DNA of 64,000 nt, from positions 1-64,000 of the forward strand of contig JAZTZN010000013.1 in NCBI GenBank assembly GCA_045637445.1, given 5' to 3'. The first letter of the stretch is position 1; each line of letters opens with the position of its first letter. The translations under genes were made by a program, and so were the position numbers. Below the pieces are notes generated by a model that saw only the letters and a list, made by a program, of their open reading frames with translations, searched no databases and was not told where the DNA came from. Source of the stretch: Lepagella sp045637445 (GTDB taxonomy: Bacteria > Bacteroidota > Bacteroidia > Bacteroidales > Muribaculaceae). This document shows positions 17,173-26,594 of the stretch, piece by piece.

Positions 17173-18456
17173 TCAGACCAAGAATTTCAGCAAAAAGAAA
17201 GCAGAGAGAATATACATCCCGATACTGAGTTTATTATACTTTCCGGCACATAAGTTTATTATCACATAGCTGAGCATACCGAGTACGATACCATCGGAGA
17301 TGCTGTAACAAAGTGGCATCATTACAAAGCATATAAATGCCGGAATGGCTTCGGAATATTCACGAAAGTTGATTTCGACTACTGACGACATCATCATCAC
17401 ACCTACAAGCACGAGCACCGGCGCTGTTGCCGCTGATGGGATAGACAGAAAAAGTGGAGCAAAGAATAACGATACCAAAAAGCAAAGACCACATACAAAT
17501 GCTGTCAACCCACTGCGCCCTCCCAGCTCGACGCCGGCTGCACTTTCGACAAATGTTGTCACTGTGCTGCTGCCCATTATGGCTCCGCTTGTAGTTGCCA
17601 AAGCGTCAACCATAAACGCTTGTTTGAGGTGAGGTATCTTGCCATTCTTAATCATACCGGCGCGTGTAGCCACTCCAATAAGCGTACCTATTGTATCAAA
17701 AAGATCGACAAAGAGCAGAGTGAAGACTATGACAAACATCTCCGAAGTGAATATCTTCGTCCACTCGAATTTACAGAAAATCGGTTCCACAGATGGTGGA
17801 GAACTCATCACACCATTGAATTGTGTCACTCCTAATGGAATTCCGATAAGCGTCGTTACAATAATACCTATCAAGAGGGCGCCCGGCACTTTCTTGATCA
17901 GAAGCACCGACGAAAGTACTATACCGATAATACATAGCAACGCAGGACCTTGACTAAGATCTCCAATACTGACAAGTGTAGCATCATTATTGACCACAAT
18001 TTCAGCACTACTCAAACCGATAAATGCGATATATATGCCGATGCCGACACTGATAGATTTCTTCAGCGTTTCGGGAATGATATCAACTATCTTTTCTCTG
18101 ACATTTGTGACAGTCAAAAGAATAAATATCAGACCTTCAAGAAAGACTGCTGTCAATGCAAACTGCCAACTATAACCCATAATCAAACAAATAGTATATG
18201 CAAAGAATGCATTCAGTCCCATACCCGGAGCCAACGCAAACGGAAGCTTCGCATACAGTCCCATCAGAATGGTGGCAGCTGCTGAGATAAGAACAGTGGT
18301 TGAGAACAATGCACCCCTATCCATACCGGTAGCCGATAGTATATTAGGATTGACTGCGAGAATATACGCCATGGTTAGAAAAGTCGTCAACCCGGCCATT
18401 ATCTCTGTCTTTACGTTAGTCTCCTTAGGATTTAAACCAAATAATTTATTAAGCAT
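17173..18456 (-). CDS. NCS2 family purine (guanine/hypoxanthine-type) permease
   Basis: From Met at 18456 the protein has 427 residues and is an inner-membrane transporter of the AzgA-like branch of NCS2, with about 12-14 membrane segments. Typical stretches are LTTFLTMAYILAVNPNIL near the N-terminus, ALAPGMGLNAFFAYT, and the DTIGTLIG motif. A longer frame to 18495 overlaps a -7 box (18493-18500), so the shorter start, MLNKLFGLNPKETN, is preferred. It is a single transcription unit; purine uptake is inferred from family. Confidence 0.9.
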   Translation of the reverse strand: MLNKLFGLNPKETNVKTEIMAGLTTFLTMAYILAVNPNILSATGMDRGALFSTTVLISAAATILMGLYAKLPFALAPGMGLNAFFAYTICLIMGYSWQFALTAVFLEGLIFILLTVTNVREKIVDIIPETLKKSISVGIGIYIAFIGLSSAEIVVNNDATLVSIGDLSQGPALLCIIGIVLSSVLLIKKVPGALLIGIIVTTLIGIPLGVTQFNGVMSSPPSVEPIFCKFEWTKIFTSEMFVIVFTLLFVDLFDTIGTLIGVATRAGMIKNGKIPHLKQAFMVDALATTSGAIMGSSTVTTFVESAAGVELGGRSGLTAFVCGLCFLVSLFFAPLFLSIPSAATAPVLVLVGVMMMSSVVEINFREYSEAIPAFICFVMMPLCYSISDGIVLGMLSYVIINLCAGKYNKLSIGMYILSAFFLLKFLV

Positions 18457-18492
18457 AATTTTATGAGTCCGTTTGAGTATTTGATATATTCG

Positions 18493-18500
18493 CAAAGGTA
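18493..18500 (-). promoter_or_regulatory. -7 box upstream of the NCS2 permease
   Basis: On the minus strand TACCTTTG matches TAnnTTTG; 19 bp upstream is TTGG, only a partial -33 match. It decides the permease start, because the longest frame would begin inside it. Confidence 0.5.
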
Positions 18501-18569
18501 GGCAAAAATGTTCGCATAGCCAATATCCTTTACAATTTAAAATTTATTGCTCACTATAAAATATATAGA

Positions 18570-18600
18570 AAGAGTGGCTGCCACGAGGGCAACCACTCTT
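18570..18600 (-). terminator. terminator after tsf
   Basis: On the minus strand AAGAGTGGTTGCC pairs with GGCAGCCACTCTT (13 bp, one wobble) and is followed by a T-rich tail. It closes the rplM-rpsI-rpsB-tsf transcript. Confidence 0.75.
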
Positions 18601-18621
18601 CGATTATTTTTTTGCGATAAA

Positions 18622-19446
18622 TTAATCTTCGTTAAGATTTACACGCTTAAATGACGTAACCTTCAAGCCCTTAACTTCTGAATCAAGATATTGAGCAACT
18701 GAAAGTTTTGCATCACGGTGATATTCTTGTTCCATAAGAACTGTTTCTTTGTAGAACTTACCGAGACGACCTTCAGCAATCTTATCAAGAATAGCTTCAG
18801 GCTTACCTTCTTGGCGTGCTTTTTCACGACCGATTTCCAATTCTTGTGCTACAACTTCAGCAGGAACTTCTTCGCGATTAGCTGCGATTGGGTTCATAGC
18901 AGCAACTTGCATTGCTACTTCACGACCGATTGCTGCATCAACGCCTTCAATGCTAAGACCTACGATTGTTGACAATTTATTGCCAAGGTGGTCGTAAGCT
19001 GCTACTGTAGGAGCTTCAATACATTCGTATGCACCGAGTTCCATCTTTTCACCTGTCTTACCGATTTCGTCTGTAATCTTGTCAGCTACTGTACGATCGC
19101 CGATAGTAAGGTTCAAAACTTCTTCCAAAGTTTTAGCGTTATTATTCATAGCAACTTCAAGAATATCTTTTGTAAGCTGTACAAAAGATTCGTTTCTTGC
19201 TACGAAGTCTGTTTCGCATTTAAGAGCTACGATTGCACCAAAACCAGGTTTTACTGCTGAAAGAACACAACCTTCTGAAGCGCTACGTTCTTGACGTTTA
19301 GCTGCTACTGCTTGTCCTTTCTTACGAATTATTTCGATAGCGGCATCGATGTCGCCATTAGTTTCTGCCAAAGCAGTTTTGCAATCCATCATACCCGCAC
19401 CGGTCATGTTGCGGAGTTTCTTGATGTCTTCTATAGATACTGCCAT
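18622..19446 (-). CDS. tsf: translation elongation factor Ts
   Basis: The 274-residue protein is the nucleotide exchange factor for EF-Tu. The N-terminal UBA-like domain (IKKLRNMTGAGMMDCKTAL) and the core segment with KCETDFVARN are intact. It follows rpsB by 34 bp. Its partner EF-Tu in this window carries an altered GTP-binding loop; EF-Ts shows no obvious compensating oddity by eye. Confidence 0.96.
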   Translation of the reverse strand: MAVSIEDIKKLRNMTGAGMMDCKTALAETNGDIDAAIEIIRKKGQAVAAKRQERSASEGCVLSAVKPGFGAIVALKCETDFVARNESFVQLTKDILEVAMNNNAKTLEEVLNLTIGDRTVADKITDEIGKTGEKMELGAYECIEAPTVAAYDHLGNKLSTIVGLSIEGVDAAIGREVAMQVAAMNPIAANREEVPAEVVAQELEIGREKARQEGKPEAILDKIAEGRLGKFYKETVLMEQEYHRDAKLSVAQYLDSEVKGLKVTSFKRVNLNED

Positions 19447-19480
19447 AATTTTATCTGTAATTTATATTATTATGTTTAAA

Positions 19481-20281
19481 TTATTCTGCGCTTGCTTCTT
19501 CAGCCTTAGCTTCTTCGTTGCGACGAACGCGACGACGCTTTGGTGCTTGTGCTGCATCTTCTTCCTTTTCTTCAGGTGCATCAAGCTTTTCTACCTTACG
19601 TTCTTCCATACCTTCTGCCATTGCTGCACATACAGTGTCGAGGATGATTTCCACACTCTTTGATGCATCATCATTAGCTGGAATAACGAAATCGATGTTT
19701 GATGGATCTGAATTTGTATCTACGATAGCAAATACAGGAATACCAAGACGATTAGCTTCTGCAACTGCAATGTGTTCTTTCAATACGTCAACTACGAAAA
19801 GAGCTGATGGAAGACGGTTCAAGTCTGCAATTGAGCCCAAAGTCTTTTCAAGTTTTGCACGTTGACGAGTGATTTGAAGTTTTTCGCGCTTTGACAAGTT
19901 GTCGAAAGTACCGTCCTTAAGCATCTTGTCGATAGTAGTCATCTTCTTAACAGCCTTACGGATAGTAGGGAAGTTAGTAAGCATACCACCAGGCCAACGT
20001 TCGATAACGTATGGCATATTTACTGATGCTGCCTTTTCAGCAATTACTTGCTTAGCTTGCTTCTTTGTAGCTACGAAAAGCACTTTTTTACCGCTCTTAG
20101 CGATTTGCTTCAATGCTGCAGCAGCTTCTTCAACTTTAGCAGCTGTTTTGTAAAGGTCGATAATGTGGATACCATTACGCTCCATAAAAATATAAGGAGC
20201 CATTGCAGGATTCCATTTTCTTCTCAAGTGGCCGAAGTGACAGCCAGCTTCCAACAATTGTTCAAATGTAGGTGTTGCCAT
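19481..20281 (-). CDS. rpsB: 30S ribosomal protein S2
   Basis: The 266-residue small-subunit protein starts with the family motif QLLEAGCHFGHLRRKWNPAM and contains RWPGGMLTNF. The C-terminus has an extra acidic and basic tail (KEEDAAQAPKRRRVRRNEEA), common in this phylum. It sits between rpsI and tsf. Confidence 0.97.
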   Translation of the reverse strand: MATPTFEQLLEAGCHFGHLRRKWNPAMAPYIFMERNGIHIIDLYKTAAKVEEAAAALKQIAKSGKKVLFVATKKQAKQVIAEKAASVNMPYVIERWPGGMLTNFPTIRKAVKKMTTIDKMLKDGTFDNLSKREKLQITRQRAKLEKTLGSIADLNRLPSALFVVDVLKEHIAVAEANRLGIPVFAIVDTNSDPSNIDFVIPANDDASKSVEIILDTVCAAMAEGMEERKVEKLDAPEEKEEDAAQAPKRRRVRRNEEAKAEEASAE

Positions 20282-20463
20282 TTTTTAATTTGTTTACGTT
20301 CTTTTTAAATACAACCTATAAGTAGGGAACGTGTCCATCTTATAGATTTAGATACTAAACTCAAAATTATTATTTTGCCTAACAACAAGACAGAGGAAAT
20401 AAAAACTATACCCTCTGCCCTATTATTTAAGCTATTTTTTCTTGTGAGATCAAGCTGCAAATA
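20282..20463 (-). promoter_or_regulatory. rpsI-rpsB intergenic leader with hairpin and possible internal promoter
   Basis: This 182-bp gap is long for the operon. On the minus strand CAGAGG and CCTCTG (20412-20417 and 20391-20396) can pair around a 15-nt loop, followed by TAATTTTG at 20362-20369, a -7-like box without a good -33 partner. It may be an S2 leader or internal promoter; neither is proven. Confidence 0.35.
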
Positions 20464-20850
20464 TTAACGTTTGCTGAATTGGAAACGTTTACGAGCTTTT
20501 GGACGACCCGGTTTCTTACGCTCTACAGAACGTGGGTCACGTGTCATGAAGCCTTCTGCACGGAGTGCTGACTTGTCTTCAGGATTGATCTTAACCAATG
20601 CGCGAGCGATAGCCAAACGAAGTGCTTCTGCCTGTCCTTTGTAACCGCCACCTTTAAGGTTTACTTTAATATCATACTTCTCAACAACTTCAAGTGTGTT
20701 AAGCGGTTGCTTTACAATATATTGAAGAATTGAAGAGGGGAAATATACCTCAAGAGCACGCTTGTTAATTGTGATTGAGCCTGTACCCTCGCTAACATAT
20801 ACGCGAGCTACTGCTGCCTTACGGCGACCAATTGCATTAATTTTTTCCAT
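20464..20850 (-). CDS. rpsI: 30S ribosomal protein S9
   Basis: The 128-residue protein ends in the conserved basic tail KKPGRPKARKRFQFSKR, whose terminal Lys-Arg reaches the P-site tRNA. The N-terminal AIGRRKAAVARVYV motif is present. It follows rplM by 7 bp, the universal L13-S9 pair. Confidence 0.97.
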   Translation of the reverse strand: MEKINAIGRRKAAVARVYVSEGTGSITINKRALEVYFPSSILQYIVKQPLNTLEVVEKYDIKVNLKGGGYKGQAEALRLAIARALVKINPEDKSALRAEGFMTRDPRSVERKKPGRPKARKRFQFSKR

Positions 20851-20857
20851 CTCTTAA

Positions 20858-21337
20858 TTATTTCAATTTATTGATATCAATTACTTTTGGAGTTTGTGCT
20901 GCATGAGGATGCTCTGCAGAATTGTAAACATAAAGATTATTAAGCTGACGTGCACCTAATTTTGTCTTTGGGAGCATACCTTTAACAACCTTCAAATACA
21001 ATGGATGCTTTCCTGCTTTGATGTGTTTGTTTTCTGACTTTTTCATCAAAACTTCAGGAGTACATTCACGTTGACCACCAGGATAACCAGTATAGCTATA
21101 GTAAATTCTATCTGTAAATTTCTTTCCTGTCATAATGCACTTATCTGCATTGATGATGATCACGTTGTCACCACAGTCCATGTTTGGAGTGTAGTTTGTT
21201 TTGTATTTACCACGGAGCAACTTTGCTACTTTTGCGCAAAGACGACCGAGTACTTGATCTGTTGCATCAACTACTACCCATTCTTTTTCGATTGTTGCCG
21301 GTGTAGCTGAAATTGTTTTGTAACTTAAAGTATCCAC
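20858..21337 (-). CDS. rplM: 50S ribosomal protein L13
   Basis: The 159-residue protein has the family motifs WVVVDATDQVLGRLCAKVAK and VKGMLPKTKLG. It is the first gene of the rplM-rpsI-rpsB-tsf transcript, preceded by a strong promoter and a leader of about 100 nt. Confidence 0.97.
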   Translation of the reverse strand: MDTLSYKTISATPATIEKEWVVVDATDQVLGRLCAKVAKLLRGKYKTNYTPNMDCGDNVIIINADKCIMTGKKFTDRIYYSYTGYPGGQRECTPEVLMKKSENKHIKAGKHPLYLKVVKGMLPKTKLGARQLNNLYVYNSAEHPHAAQTPKVIDINKLK

Positions 21338-21435
21338 TTAATTAATTTATTTTAATAATTAACTTACCGTTCCACTCTAATCGTTCGGCCAAAAACCATT
21401 AGAATTTCCCGATTTTTCACTGATTGGATATAATC
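21338..21435 (-). promoter_or_regulatory. rplM 5' leader
   Basis: The promoter at 21442-21472 leaves a leader of about 100 nt before rplM. L13 leaders that bind the protein are known in Bacteroidota, so autoregulation is plausible, but I could not confirm a specific fold by eye. Confidence 0.35.
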
Positions 21436-21441
21436 GGCGTG

Positions 21442-21472
21442 CAAAGGTACAACTTTTTTCTGAACTGACAAA
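21442..21472 (-). promoter_or_regulatory. promoter of the rplM-rpsI-rpsB-tsf operon
   Basis: On the minus strand TTTG (21469-21472) and TACCTTTG (21442-21449) are 19 bp apart, a full consensus match. Confidence 0.75.
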
Positions 21473-21607
21473 ACTTTTCACCATTTTGTCAAAAAAAGAT
21501 TTTTCTCAAATGCGATTTAACATTGACTTTGAGTTATTTAACGCCTTGGTTAACGTCTTCGCCTATCACCTACGCATACTTTAGCCGCAATTGACATAGC
21601 CCCAATA

Positions 21608-21647
21608 CAAAAAGCCGACAGGGCGATATTTAATCTCTCCTGTCGGC
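21608..21647 (-). terminator. terminator after the triplicated-domain secreted protein gene
   Basis: On the minus strand GCCGACAGG and CCTGTCGGC form a perfect 9-bp stem followed by TTTTTGT. The remaining sequence from here to 21728 shows nothing recognisable. Confidence 0.7.
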
Positions 21648-21728
21648 CTCCTTAGGTTATGGAAAACTATACTATTTTTGCTAATTACATGACTTCCGCA
21701 CTATTTAGCTCCCTCTTGAATGAAGATA

Positions 21729-23819
21729 CTATTTAATCACAATTTTTTGAATCAATTTATTGCCGGTGCTGTCTGTCGCTTTGACCACATAGATACCTAT
21801 CGGTAATTCGGCTGTCGATAGGCTGACCGACTCTGAACCCGATGCTTCAGCCACCTTCACTCCATCAAACGTATAGATTGCCACATTGACCTTACCTGTC
21901 GCTCCAATGATGCTTATACGATCATCTGCTTGAACAAAGGATAATGAATTTTCAGTTATTTGATCGACACTGAGTTTATCGCATGGGTTCAATGTGGTAA
22001 TGCCGCGGCTGTGGTCAAAGACTTCTCCGGTATTGATATTCTTCTCCATAACAAAACGATAATTACTATCTGTAAAAATAATGTCGCCATAGAGCCATTG
22101 ACCGATACCTTCTGTGTAGCATGAACCGGATTCCGTAGCATCTTGATTGTAGTAGAAGCATTTGCGCAACTTGCCGTTGATCACCACATTGTTCACTCGG
22201 CTGATAGTCACTGTGTTGCCACCGGCTCTTGTGAAACTGTCGCCTGCCGAGAGATTAAAATCGTATCGCAACGATTCTTCCGACAATACATCGCCTTGTG
22301 GAACAATGGCATAAACGCGTTTATCCTCTTCTCGCATATAGCCCAAGAGTTCACTCTTATTCTCATCAAACGAGCAATCATCCGAACGATAGCATTTCAG
22401 ATATGTCTTGCCATTGATGACTTCTTCGCCGTCAAAGCGTATATATGTGGTCTTGCCTCCCTCTGATGCGTTTGTATTGGAATAATAGCCCCATACGACA
22501 TCTTCGCGTACCACAGGCACATACTCATACTGATATTCATCTTCGCTTATCAAACATGGGTCGCCACCAAAATAAACAAGTGTTGTCTCGCCGTCAAGCG
22601 TGCTGATATGACTAAGTCTTGGGGTAGAGTACGAGCACGTAGGCAACACAGGGTTAGGCGAGCATACATAACCGGAAAAATCGCCTATTATGCCGATGCC
22701 TTCAATGACGTTATGTGAATTTGAAAGCACATACTTCTTTCGCAATTTGCCATCGATTTCTATAAATTCCACTGATTCAATAGTATGATTTAACCAATCA
22801 TCCTCATAATAAGGAAATTCGTGATATGAATCGCCTGCCGAGAGATTGAAGTCGTATAACAGATACTCCTGTGCCTCCTCCATATCAGATGCGTAACCTA
22901 TAAAAAATGCAGGACACCGGCTATAGTCAATCGCAGGAAGCATATATACACGCTTGTCTTCTTCGCGCATATAGCAGAGAAGCATGGCATTTTCTTCGCT
23001 AAATTCGCAATGACCATAATAGAACCAACACTTGGTGTAAATCTTTCCATTAATCTCCTCTTGTCCACTCATTGCTATTCGGGCATAGTCATCTTCTATG
23101 ACTTCCCAACCCCAATTCTCGAAGTAATTCCACACTTTACCGTCCTCTACAAGCGGTGTGTATTCGTGAACTTCTTGTCTGATATAAATTGGATTACCTT
23201 TGCCTGTAAGCATAGGAGCGTATGGGAAGCAGAAGAAGCCATCAAGTTCTCCAACTACGCCGATGCCTTCAGTAATAGTATAATAATCATTTATTTCCTT
23301 ATTATAGATTTCAAAGGTCTTGCACAATTCACCATCTACATTTTCATATTCTACTTTTACAACATTCATATCATACACATTGCCTTCTATCTCAATAGAA
23401 TATGAATCACCTTCATTCAGATTAAAATCATAGATAAGTATTTCTTGTCCATTTGTATTGTATTGAAATGTCACATTTTCGTCCAAACTCAATAGATAAA
23501 CCTTTTTATCTTCTTCTCTGAGGTATGCAATACATTCATTTTTAGAGTAGGGGTTAACTATATAGCATTTATGATATATAGTATTATTGATATTTTCTTC
23601 TCCGGCAATATATATGCGCGAATAATATTCAAATTCTGAAGTCCAACCATTATGAAAATATTCCCACATCACTCCTTCTCGCACGAGTGGAGTGTATTCA
23701 TAATCTGACGGCTCCTCTGTGGCTTCTGCTTCTCTATAATCTTTTGACAAATATGCCGAGAAACCGACTTGATAAATTAATATTATCAAAGTCCAAAATA
23801 CAAAAATTCGATTATTCAT
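21729..23819 (-). CDS. T9SS-exported protein with three tandem ~190-residue repeats and type A sorting domain
   Basis: The 696-residue protein begins with a signal peptide (about 1-22) and contains three related units at about 42-215, 220-420 and 432-600. Each opens with Y-x-P-V/L-V-x-x-x-x-W and contains G-x-E-x-I-N-x-x-x-Y-x-K-C, a REEDK-x-VY motif and YDFNL-x-x-GDS. The C-terminus (about 630-696; VAIYTFDGVKVAE, then LPIGIYVVKATD) is a T9SS type A sorting domain, so the product is probably exported and anchored at the surface. The units resemble repeat domains of unknown function common in Bacteroidales secreted proteins. No catalytic motif was recognised. It lies 82 bp downstream of the C25 peptidase. 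Confidence 0.8.
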   Translation of the reverse strand: MNNRIFVFWTLIILIYQVGFSAYLSKDYREAEATEEPSDYEYTPLVREGVMWEYFHNGWTSEFEYYSRIYIAGEENINNTIYHKCYIVNPYSKNECIAYLREEDKKVYLLSLDENVTFQYNTNGQEILIYDFNLNEGDSYSIEIEGNVYDMNVVKVEYENVDGELCKTFEIYNKEINDYYTITEGIGVVGELDGFFCFPYAPMLTGKGNPIYIRQEVHEYTPLVEDGKVWNYFENWGWEVIEDDYARIAMSGQEEINGKIYTKCWFYYGHCEFSEENAMLLCYMREEDKRVYMLPAIDYSRCPAFFIGYASDMEEAQEYLLYDFNLSAGDSYHEFPYYEDDWLNHTIESVEFIEIDGKLRKKYVLSNSHNVIEGIGIIGDFSGYVCSPNPVLPTCSYSTPRLSHISTLDGETTLVYFGGDPCLISEDEYQYEYVPVVREDVVWGYYSNTNASEGGKTTYIRFDGEEVINGKTYLKCYRSDDCSFDENKSELLGYMREEDKRVYAIVPQGDVLSEESLRYDFNLSAGDSFTRAGGNTVTISRVNNVVINGKLRKCFYYNQDATESGSCYTEGIGQWLYGDIIFTDSNYRFVMEKNINTGEVFDHSRGITTLNPCDKLSVDQITENSLSFVQADDRISIIGATGKVNVAIYTFDGVKVAEASGSESVSLSTAELPIGIYVVKATDSTGNKLIQKIVIK

Positions 23820-23901
23820 AATTTTTAATTTTAAAGTAAATTAATAGCAAATTTAATATTTATCTGAAATATTAACAAATTCTAAATACAAAATTCACCA
23901 T

Positions 23902-26538
23902 TTAATTAGCAATTTCAATCGTTGCACCCTTTTCCGTTTCGAAGTTTTGTATTATTTCCACAGACGGTGCGCAAATTCTAAGTTGAGAACCGGCTTTAAG
24001 TTTTCCTCCCAATATTTTCACCTTTTGGTTAGAGCGAATTGTGATATTATCGCTTGCATAAGCAACAAATTCGGAAGTTATACAAACTTCATCTGCTTCA
24101 GAAATGAAAACATCTCCATTCATGCCATTTATATAGACAGTTGCATCTGTACGAATATTAGCATTACCTCCGGGCTGAACTACAAATCCATTGTGTAACT
24201 CAACATTCTGCGAAGCTTGAATATTTAGTGTTACATCTGTTGGTACTATAAAATCACCAACTGTACGGTTGGGATCTATAGCAGACCCTAATTGGGCTGT
24301 AGTAGCAACAATGTACTTATCACATGCCAAGGTAGCATTTTGCAATACCACAGGAATGTAAGGAATATAATTATGCTTATAGACTGTCACAATGCTATTT
24401 GGATCAACATTGCTGAATGTCGCCGCTGCACTTGTTCCTAAATTCTGAACATACGATCCATTGTCTGAAGAAACTCCAACGTAGCAATTGGTCAATTCAG
24501 AACCCGAAACCACAATATTATTATCAGTTCGTTGAACGGATATATTAGTGAAATCAGTCGGAATATCAGTCCACATTTCAAACTCCGGCTCTCCAATCAA
24601 ATTATGCGCTAATTTTATATGATGATTATCACTTAATGCCGATTTAGAAATAGCTTCTGCTATGCCTATTTTATTATTACCTGTTACTACGGCATCAGCA
24701 AAATGTTTTTCTAATTTAATCGAATTTGTAACATATCCATGTCTCGTATTTCCTAAAAATGCCGGTCCACCATAAGAACCTGCTATTGTGAACGCAGACC
24801 CCATATTATACTCAATTTCATAAGTATATGAAGTTGTGTCTTGTATTTGCGTAAAAATATCAAAAGGAGTTGTATGACAAGAAATAGAATAAAAAATATA
24901 TGGTTTTGTTGCATTTTCTAAATTTGAAAAAGAATTATTAGCATTATCACTGAATTCCTTTACATCAGAATAAAAACAACTTACTCCTTCTATTGCATTT
25001 ATACCATATGACACAATATCGGTTAAACGATATCCTCCATTCTTCTCGACGTAATCCCATATTCGAGCAGTTGTTATTCCTCCTGGGTTACCATGATTAT
25101 AAATACTACAATAACCATATCCTTTCTTAAGTTCATTTATTATATCTTTTCCATATGGAAATGGTGAAATTGTATCTCCAACTATCTTTTTGTTTTCCCT
25201 AATAATTGTATCAGTCTGCTCAAAAATTGGAGAAAATGCTTGTATTGTCATAGATGGGTCAAATTCATCTCCTTTAACATAAACAGCATTTTTTAAATAA
25301 TTTCTATCACCACTACCTGGATTCAATTCGTATCTAATTAATTTCTCAGTATAATTAAGAATGTGTATTGAATTTTTACAAAGAAGTCTCCCGACAAATA
25401 CAGAAGGTTCAAAGCTAATATTGTCAATATATTCACCATAAAGATTATTGTTATTTTTATTCCAATTAGAGCCAAATTCACTAAAATACAAATCTGTTGG
25501 AACTTGATTTGTCCCTAAATACGAATTTCCTGTTCCGTATCGAATAGGCATAATTGTATAATCTCCGGCAAGGAGGACAAATTCAGTACCATTGTTTATA
25601 TAACATTGTCTTAAATAAGCTCGTAATTTACCTGCATCGTCATTAATACCGGATACTTCATCTCCATTTGCGTACGTTGTGCTTGATAGAATGTTTTCGA
25701 TTGCCTCAACTTTTACATTATAACCTTTTTGACGTTTCCATGCCACGAAACGATCAAATGCCGGGCGTAAGCTATCTGCCGTAACTATGACGTAATCATA
25801 TATTGGATTTGCAGCTGTGGATTGAGGTGGTTTATTCTGAGGTGTTGTCGGGGCAAATGGAAGTACCGATTCCGGATTGATTACCATACTTTTCAATATG
25901 TCTATTTTTTCAGGATTTCTCCACCTCGGAATTACCGGAGGTGTAGGCATATTAGATGGTGATGTTATGTTAAATCTCAACTGAAAGGTTATTTTAGAAC
26001 TCAGACGTAATGATCTATTTGTCGGAGAAAACTCTGTAGGGTACAATGCTACAGTAACAACTTGATTACATCCATCAAAAAATCCTACTCTAACAATTTC
26101 TGCCACTTTATTGGGGTAAAGGGTAGATTGGCTATAAATAGAGGGGTCCGGTTGTGTAAAAGTTATTTCCTGTCCGATTGGCACAGATTCCTGAACAGGA
26201 TAAACATATCTACCCAATGACAAAGTTCTTGACACAGTGCGTGTCGCTGTGATTTGAATATTTACTGCATTGTAGGGCACTGAAATACGTACGTACTCTA
26301 CCGGCAATTCCGGAGCTCCAACAACACCTGTTTTATCCATATCATTATGTTTAAGATGTACAAAAGTACCATTCTCATCTGTCTTTTCTTCAATAAAGAA
26401 GTTCTGACCTATCGTAAAATCAAATGGTTTTGTAAACTGTAGTTGTTGAGCAAATAAGGACATACAACCCAGAATCATCAAAATCATAATTCCAATACCC
26501 CGTCGAGGTGGTCGAAATATATATTTATTAGTTTTCAT
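23902..26538 (-). CDS. gingipain-like peptidase, family C25
   Basis: The 878-residue protein has a signal peptide (about 1-31), a propeptide-like beta region (to about 240) and a C25 catalytic domain beginning DYVIVTADSLRPAFDRFV. Candidate catalytic residues are His482 (NHGNPGG) and Cys554 (SISCHT), in the order and spacing of gingipains. The region from about 680 onward has a short Ig-like stretch and a beta-stack with repeated gly/val motifs (VELHNGFVVQPGG). It lacks the usual type A sorting tail at its end, so its secretion signal is atypical or missing. Specificity cannot be inferred. Flanking genes encode T9SS cargo. Confidence 0.85.
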   Translation of the reverse strand: MKTNKYIFRPPRRGIGIMILMILGCMSLFAQQLQFTKPFDFTIGQNFFIEEKTDENGTFVHLKHNDMDKTGVVGAPELPVEYVRISVPYNAVNIQITATRTVSRTLSLGRYVYPVQESVPIGQEITFTQPDPSIYSQSTLYPNKVAEIVRVGFFDGCNQVVTVALYPTEFSPTNRSLRLSSKITFQLRFNITSPSNMPTPPVIPRWRNPEKIDILKSMVINPESVLPFAPTTPQNKPPQSTAANPIYDYVIVTADSLRPAFDRFVAWKRQKGYNVKVEAIENILSSTTYANGDEVSGINDDAGKLRAYLRQCYINNGTEFVLLAGDYTIMPIRYGTGNSYLGTNQVPTDLYFSEFGSNWNKNNNNLYGEYIDNISFEPSVFVGRLLCKNSIHILNYTEKLIRYELNPGSGDRNYLKNAVYVKGDEFDPSMTIQAFSPIFEQTDTIIRENKKIVGDTISPFPYGKDIINELKKGYGYCSIYNHGNPGGITTARIWDYVEKNGGYRLTDIVSYGINAIEGVSCFYSDVKEFSDNANNSFSNLENATKPYIFYSISCHTTPFDIFTQIQDTTSYTYEIEYNMGSAFTIAGSYGGPAFLGNTRHGYVTNSIKLEKHFADAVVTGNNKIGIAEAISKSALSDNHHIKLAHNLIGEPEFEMWTDIPTDFTNISVQRTDNNIVVSGSELTNCYVGVSSDNGSYVQNLGTSAAATFSNVDPNSIVTVYKHNYIPYIPVVLQNATLACDKYIVATTAQLGSAIDPNRTVGDFIVPTDVTLNIQASQNVELHNGFVVQPGGNANIRTDATVYINGMNGDVFISEADEVCITSEFVAYASDNITIRSNQKVKILGGKLKAGSQLRICAPSVEIIQNFETEKGATIEIAN

Positions 26539-26594
26539 TGCAATTGATATTAGAAGTTAATAATTCAAAATATAAATAGAAATTCATCTGATTA

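Noticed and set aside
17639..18285. Plus-strand frames opposite the NCS2 permease
   Set aside because: Shadow frames; the permease has complete family motifs and its own promoter.
18622..20281. Possible frameshift or pseudogene in tsf or rpsB
   Set aside because: Both genes are full length with intact family motifs.
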